Shown: piece after piece, positions 57,986 to 64,000 of the stretch
How the letters are laid out: the number at the start of each line of letters is the position of its first letter
How positions within the stretch are numbered: the stretch's first letter is position 1
Program-made: the position numbers and the translations under genes
The notes under the pieces: generated by a model
The model's input: the letters and a program-made list of their open reading frames with translations, nothing else
The model's database searches: none
Told to the model about the DNA's origin: nothing
Origin: Nageia nagi
Taxonomy: Eukaryota; Pinophyta
Assembly: GCA_050084985.1 (NCBI GenBank)
Contig: JBITNC010000001.1
Span: forward strand, 203,422,001-203,486,000
DNA: 64,000 nucleotides
Direction of reading: 5' to 3'

Positions 57986-60900
57986 TTTATATGGATAATT
58001 AATTAATTTCCTAGAATATTATAATGAAATATTTTAAATACCCAGATTTAATTTTTCATTAAGGTATTTTATTTCTACTTGCAATAATTTTAGGGATGGG
58101 TGAAAAATAACTATTTAGGGGTGAGGTGGTAAATAATTATTAATCAACCCTATAACCTAACTATTCCTCCCCTCACATATATCTTGGAATTTTGAATGAG
58201 GTGTATGAAATAATTTAACTATTTGATCCTTGAGGCTTATAAACAAAACTTGAATAAATTCCACTATAAAACTAAAGTTCTCATGTCACCCATGAGTAAA
58301 AAGAATGAGGTGGCTCAATAGTAATTACTATTCTTATAGAATCACACTCTAAAAGGCATAAAATTATTTATATTCTTAATTGATTCATTCCATAACAAAA
58401 TCCCTTCTTTAATTTCCACTCCTTATTCTATTTTCTTTAATTTGTAAATACTTGCATGTATTTAGTCCTTACTTAAGATCTTGCATATTCCTAGGTCATA
58501 TTTGTATTGTCAGATCTTAGTAAGTAGGAAGTAATTAAAAAATGCCATTTTGTTATAAGGTAGGTGTTGTTCATGCATAGTTTAATGAGTTATGTTTGGG
58601 AAATATGTATTAGTTAGAAGTTGAAGAAGTCTCCATTTTGTAATATCAACTAAGTCATTTTTAAGATTTGTTTAAGTCCAATCCAGGTCTTATTTTTAGG
58701 TATTATTGTATATAGTGTATGTGTATATCTAAGTCAAGTTTGGGTTTTATCTTGAGTTTTGTTACTTAGGTTTAGTTTTATATAATTTGGTGGTTATTTC
58801 CAAGCATTATTGTTAGAGTCACATTTAATAAGGCTCGTGAAAATCTAATGGTGACATCATACTTTTTGATGGAAATCAATAGGCTCTAGATAACTTAGTT
58901 AGAGGGTGTTACCAATGGTTATTCATGGTTGGAGTTATTCACAACTCTATATTCAATAAACCTTACCAATTTTGAGTGATAACATCATGCCTTTTTGGAG
59001 AAATCGATGGGCGATAAACATCTCATGTTCTAGAAATACTCATTGATGTGTAACAAGAATTGCTAAGGATAAGTGAGAACTATAAAAAGAGAGGAACACT
59101 CAAGTCCACTTAATCAAGAGTGTATGATCCCTATGAATCTACCAACATGTTGAATACAACTCATTTCCATATCAAAGTAGTAGTTCACTCTTAGATTCAA
59201 ATGGTTACATCTTCCTTCACCTTTACAATAGTTAGCATAAGAACTATGGAGAAGCATTTAATGATCATTAAGAGTTGATAAGTCATCAAATGATTAATAA
59301 GCCTAATTGTACATATATAGAAGGAAAACCATACCTCATAAATACAACAACATTTCAGATGTACCATGATCAATAGACAAAGAATGATTGATTATGGTTG
59401 GATTGATGAAAATTCTAAGAATCGATGTTTCATCGAGACCATAATCCATAATCAATCATATTTGTAGATTTTGTTGTACATGATTATAAATATTTAGTTT
59501 CATTTAGTTCTTATTAAATATGGTATTTGTAGCTATTAATAATGGAAAACCATCCATTTTGTAAATAGAACATTATAAATAATGGACTATTAGAAGTCCA
59601 AAAGGTCAAACATTTTAGCAAAGTTACTCAGTGTGAAAAGTGTTTTCATATGTGATAATGCAATATAATGGTATTTTTACCTCTATAATTTATGGTTGTT
59701 ATCTTATTTTATAGTTGTTATGTATGAAATATTATCCTAAATTATGGTTGTGTATTGCAATTACAAGACCCCAAGAGTAAGTTAGTTATTCTATTATTAG
59801 TCTTAGAAATGGATTACTTCCTATGTGGTGATGCCTGATCTAATTAGTTTTTAATTTTATTTTTGCAGTGTAGATTTTGATTTCTTTTCTATTACTCTTG
59901 ACCTCTTTCATAGATAGGAATCAACCTATAACTAGAAGATTGAGAAGAAAACCCTTATGAGCATATTGTCCCACCACCTTCTACTCTTTCAAGAACCCTA
60001 CTATTATAGGTAATGGAGAACTATACTAGAATAAACCTTTAGGTTAAATTATACTGATCAATAATAATTTATTTAGGATTATTATATCAATTTTATCCTA
60101 TAAATATTTTAGCAATTTTGAAGAGAATACACATTTCTCTCTATTCCCTCTTTAGGTTGGACTAGTGGTACATTGATGGAAGGGCCCAACATTCTCCTTA
60201 CTTATTAAAAGTTTAATATCAGGTGCTCTCCATTCTATAACATTTACTTGCTATAAATTTTAAAAAATATTTCTTTTTTATGAACATTAATTTTATTACT
60301 TTGAAGATAATGCCAACAATAATTGTTAAACAATACCATGTGAATAAAGTTGTTACTTTTATCTTGATATTATGCCATTGTTTTAAACTATGGAAGAATG
60401 AAAGTGGATACATGTTAAAGAAATAATTAGTGAAATTTTATTTAATTTGAGTCATGGGATGTATAGGGAGAAATACAATTCTAACACCTTATGTTTCCCC
60501 ACTCTCTTTATATATATACTTGTTTCCCTATGAACCCCTAGTAATAAGCATTATCTACTATCTTGCATGCACAAGTTTATAGATTTTGAGTATTCATTCA
60601 TGCTATGTTTTCTTATCAAAGTTAAATTAGCTCAACTATGTATTAGGAATGGGTTGAGAATATTTATCCATGTTGGAAGGTCCAAGAACACTCATCTTAT
60701 GATCTTATTTGGATTTGGGAAGCAAACTTAAGCCATCACTTCCATTATTGAATAGTTTATGAAGTATTTATGAGAATGGATGAGTTTAAGAGGTTAAATG
60801 AAGTTCTATTTATTTTTCTAGGCATGTATGTGTTTATGATACTTCATGGGCTCTAAAAAAAGCTTGATACAGACTAGGAAGATTTTAGTCAAATGAGGTA

Positions 60901-61080
60901 AGATGGAATTCCATGTATACTATCTAGGAGGCAAACTATTGTTATTGATTTTTTGAAGTGAAATTATATCATTGAAAGTTTTCATCTTCCTATGATTTTT
61001 ATTTACATCTATGAATCTTATTATATATCTATTACATTCACCATCATACAAATTGATAAAGGAATTTAATAATTTGAAAA
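57986..61080. other. AT-rich DNA between the two diverged repeats
   Basis: No gene was recognised. A 30-bp-arm hairpin lies at 59385-59458. A diverged tandem duplication (GTGACATCATACTTTTTGATGG / GATAACATCATGCCTTTTTGG) spans about 58850-59010. Confidence 0.4.
59385..59458. repeat. Inverted repeat (hairpin)
   Basis: TGATTGATTATGGTTGGATT ... GATGAAA on the left pairs with TTTCATC ... CATAATCCATAATCAATCA on the right. The arms are about 30 bases and imperfect, with a short loop. Confidence 0.55.
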
Positions 61081-61515
61081 TGTAACAACCCACCCAATTG
61101 CACTATTAAGACTCGAGTACTATCGAGGATCCTAATGAGATTCAATTTGAATTAATCTATTTGATGATGAGTTTTTCATAGTGCTATGTTCTATTTGTGT
61201 TGATTTAATGTTGGATTCAAGATGTTTTTACATAGGTCATAGGTTAAACTAGGATGGAAAGTATGGAAAATACCCAAGGAACCAAGGGTTAATTGGTTGG
61301 GTAAGAGTGAGAAAATAATTAAAATTGGCTTGTTGATAAACCCTAATGAACACCATAAATAATATAGTTCAATGGTAGAATAAGTATTCATGAATCTCAA
61401 TTTTCATGATAAATATATGTTTGTGAAAGTGTTTGGATTAACAATTATCCTACAGATTGAGGTGACCATCGTAGGTAAGATGTGTGGTTGATTTCTTATT
61501 GTGAATTTTTACAAT
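61081..61515 (+). repeat. Diverged direct repeat, right copy
   Basis: It starts TGTAACAACCCACCCAATTG, a beginning seen in many plant LTRs. It is paired with 57543-57985, 3.5 kb away in the same orientation. Confidence 0.5.
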
Positions 61516-64000
61516 TTAAATTTGAAAATGAAGGGAAAGGAATATTCCCTTCCTTTAAATTCAAAATTTTACTTATAATTTTTAGTTAAGTAAAGTAAAA
61601 ATTAAAACAATAATAATTAAGAAAGGATTAAGGTCACCTTGTGATGTTACAAGACATTTAATAGTTATGAAAAGTAATTGAGTAATGACCCTACTTATTT
61701 TTGTTTCCTCGTGTTAGGCATGTATAATAGTTGGCACTAATTTTTTAGTTAATAAAAAATATTTTGAGGTAGTAAATTCTATTTCAATCATCAATAACTT
61801 TAATTAAACCTACCCCAAACATTATTGAAGGAATGAGGAGACATTCATTTGGACACACTTGAACCTCCTTGGTCATAAATAGAAGGATGGAATATTAGGA
61901 AAAAAGAAATTATCTATCTCTTATTATTTTATTCTTTTTATTCTCAAGCTTTGAGTGTAGATTTACATGAAGAAAAGAACTCTTTGTCCCTCTCCAAGTT
62001 TAGGTGCATTGTTTTGCATTTCTAAAATGCCTAGTTAAACTAGTCCTGTTTTGATGTTATTTAATGAGTTGTATGAAAAGTATTATATGATAAAGTTTCA
62101 TAGAATTAATTATTTATATAGATCTCTTACCATTTAAAGGTACATATTGATTATTTTTCTTGACATGTTGCATGTGAAGGTTGGTACCTTATCTTTTCTT
62201 TAAAAAAGTACAGAAGTAGGATCCTATTAGTTGATATCCTCTTATTGATGAAAATTACTAAGTAAAAATATGTTATATATTTTAATATATTTATGATATT
62301 AAGAAATTAATTATATTATGAAAAGTTTATGGAAGCTCATACTTTGGAAAAGAACCCAATTTTTACTATACCTTACTTGCTATTTTCTTGGTTCTACTCC
62401 TTATTATATGTTCTCCCACATTTTTCATACATAGTTACAATGATATTCATAACCAAATTATTTTATGTAAAACCATTTCAAATATTATTTGACAATACCA
62501 CCTACCTTCTTTGTATGCTCTCTCAATGGTATATGCTAGAAGAATGCTAGTAAAGGATGCAGAGTTTGGCTTATCCCTGAATGTTACCCTAGATAACCCA
62601 TTTTTGTGTGTATCTTACCATCATTATAATATATGGATTTGGTTTGCATCACATCATCCTCAAACATTTCTTAATTCCTTATGTATTCATCATGTTTGCA
62701 TATCTCCATTGAGGCACTATCGGCCTTAACGTTTATGCAAAATGATTTCAATTATTCTTTGATGAATCACCATATTTTGTTGCTAGGCTCCCACATAGGT
62801 ACATTGAGTAAATTATTGGAAAAATATGTAAAATTTATATTTCTCACATTTTCAACTAGTAAATTTGATGAGAAATCATTTTTTCCATTATGATTTTCTT
62901 TTTGAACTCCCATGACTACATACATTGGAAAATAATGGTGAATGTTGCAAGGTTTAGCTCTACATCTAATTTAACTTATTCTCTCCTCATGATATACATT
63001 TGAAACCCTCATTCATATCAAAAATAAGCCAAAAAATACTATAAGCCATAATTTAAATGTTATTTTGATTTTGGGTCATGTATTATGTGAAGGTGACTCC
63101 AATGTGTGAATACTTCTTTTGTGGATCTGGAAATAATAAGAAGAGTGACATTTCTTTTTCTCCCTATATCAAACTAAGAAGTAATTTCACTTTAGATTAA
63201 TAATTTTATTGTATCTTTTATGGGTTAACCTTCTTTCTATGTTACCTATTTATTTGTTGTGCATAATTGCAAATCTCTCTCATCTTAAGAAGGAATCACT
63301 TTACTATATTAATCCTTCTCTTTGTGCCTCTCATGCTCTAAAATTATTATGGAATCTTCTTAATACATTTTGAGGTTAGATTCCATCTCAACAAACTTTG
63401 ATAAGAATTATGAGAGAATAAAACAAGAAGCATCAATGGAAGAAAAAAGTTGCCATTTATTCTTTCAATTAATGATTTATGTTGAGATGCATTGGATGCC
63501 TCTTTGCAAGAAGATCTTCTCTTATTATCTTAAAAGATCTATGGAATACTATTTTATCTCACCCATAATGGGTAGTGCTATATGAATAATGCCATTACTT
63601 TCTCCTGTCAACATAATAGCTATAGTTTCATATAAAATTTCTCTTCCTCAAAATGTTTCAGAAAAATCATTCAAATTACATAGAAGTTCCAATGCACATT
63701 CCTCATAATGGTATTTTGATAAATTTTTCTTTTATAAAGTGTGATATATGAGAATAAATTATGGTTATATTTTAATTAAGTCTATTGTGGATATTATATA
63801 TCTAAGTTTTTGATATTATAAAAGAACCTCTCATTCCATTAGTCTTGGTATAATGTGAAATTTTGTTATAAGAAGAAAATTGAAAATAATTATGATAGTG
63901 TAGTAATTAATTAAATTTTAAAATACTATTATGGATATATATTGATCTATGTATTGAAAGTAATGATTAAATTTTGAATATTCTTTAAGCAACCAAGGAA
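61516..64000. other. AT-rich DNA, no recognised gene
   Basis: Short frames occur (62329-62550, 62681-62893, 63370-63585, all +), but they carry no motif I recognise. A chain of decayed plus-strand pieces with membrane-like hydrophobic stretches at 62330-62900 may be a relic of unknown origin. Confidence 0.35.

Noticed and set aside
62329-63585. Chain of short hydrophobic plus-strand frames as a membrane-protein gene
   Set aside because: Frames overlap in different phases with many stops between them and no family motif; hydrophobic bias is expected from T-rich DNA.

Overview
The window looks like a nuclear segment of a large, repeat-rich plant genome. A conifer or other gymnosperm is plausible but unproven. 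The evidence is one plant-type S-adenosylmethionine decarboxylase gene in a small GC-richer island (about 20.6-25.1 kb), surrounded by very AT-rich sequence made mostly of old, nested plant LTR retrotransposons. There are no operons, CRISPR arrays, rRNA genes or phage-like blocks.

Layout. 1-2204: 5' part of a minus-strand Ty3/gypsy element with LTR, primer-binding site and an open gag that leaves the window. 2205-6400: decayed AT-rich DNA with a 51-bp tandem repeat, an unidentified coding relic, a tRNA-Asn-like relic and a G-rich polypurine tract. 6400-16135: one minus-strand DDE-transposase-like relic, its C-terminal half (6400-7770) separated from its N-terminal half (14600-16135) by an LTR element (7875-13475) and a TIR repeat (about 13485-14095). 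16846-18335: two more copies of that TIR repeat, next to another unidentified minus-strand relic (18420-19800). 20529-23333: the AdoMetDC gene with a candidate polyadenylation signal, leader intron and TATA box. 26388-34687: a Ty1/copia element whose reverse transcriptase is split by a 2.8-kb gag-only LTR element (30219-33022) with an exact 5-bp target duplication. 36137-44786: a full-length Tat-type Ty3/gypsy element with two RNase H domains and a 192-bp tandem array before its 3' LTR. 45370-54950: a minus-strand gypsy element whose integrase is split by another gag-only LTR element (47900-53224). 55459-57540: a copia fragment lacking integrase. 57543-64000: degenerate DNA with a diverged repeat pair.

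Only the AdoMetDC gene is likely to be a functional host gene. It would make decarboxylated AdoMet for spermidine and spermine synthesis. The transposon genes are almost all broken; the gag at 1-1234 is the exception and suggests a more recent insertion. In the decayed frames most stops fall where glutamine, tryptophan or arginine codons would be expected, as produced by cytosine deamination in methylated repeats. Two nested insertions can be removed on paper, together with one target-site copy, to restore the host reading frame, which gives a clear order of events.

Functional assignments were made by eye from motifs, with no database search. Coordinates of decayed regions are approximate.
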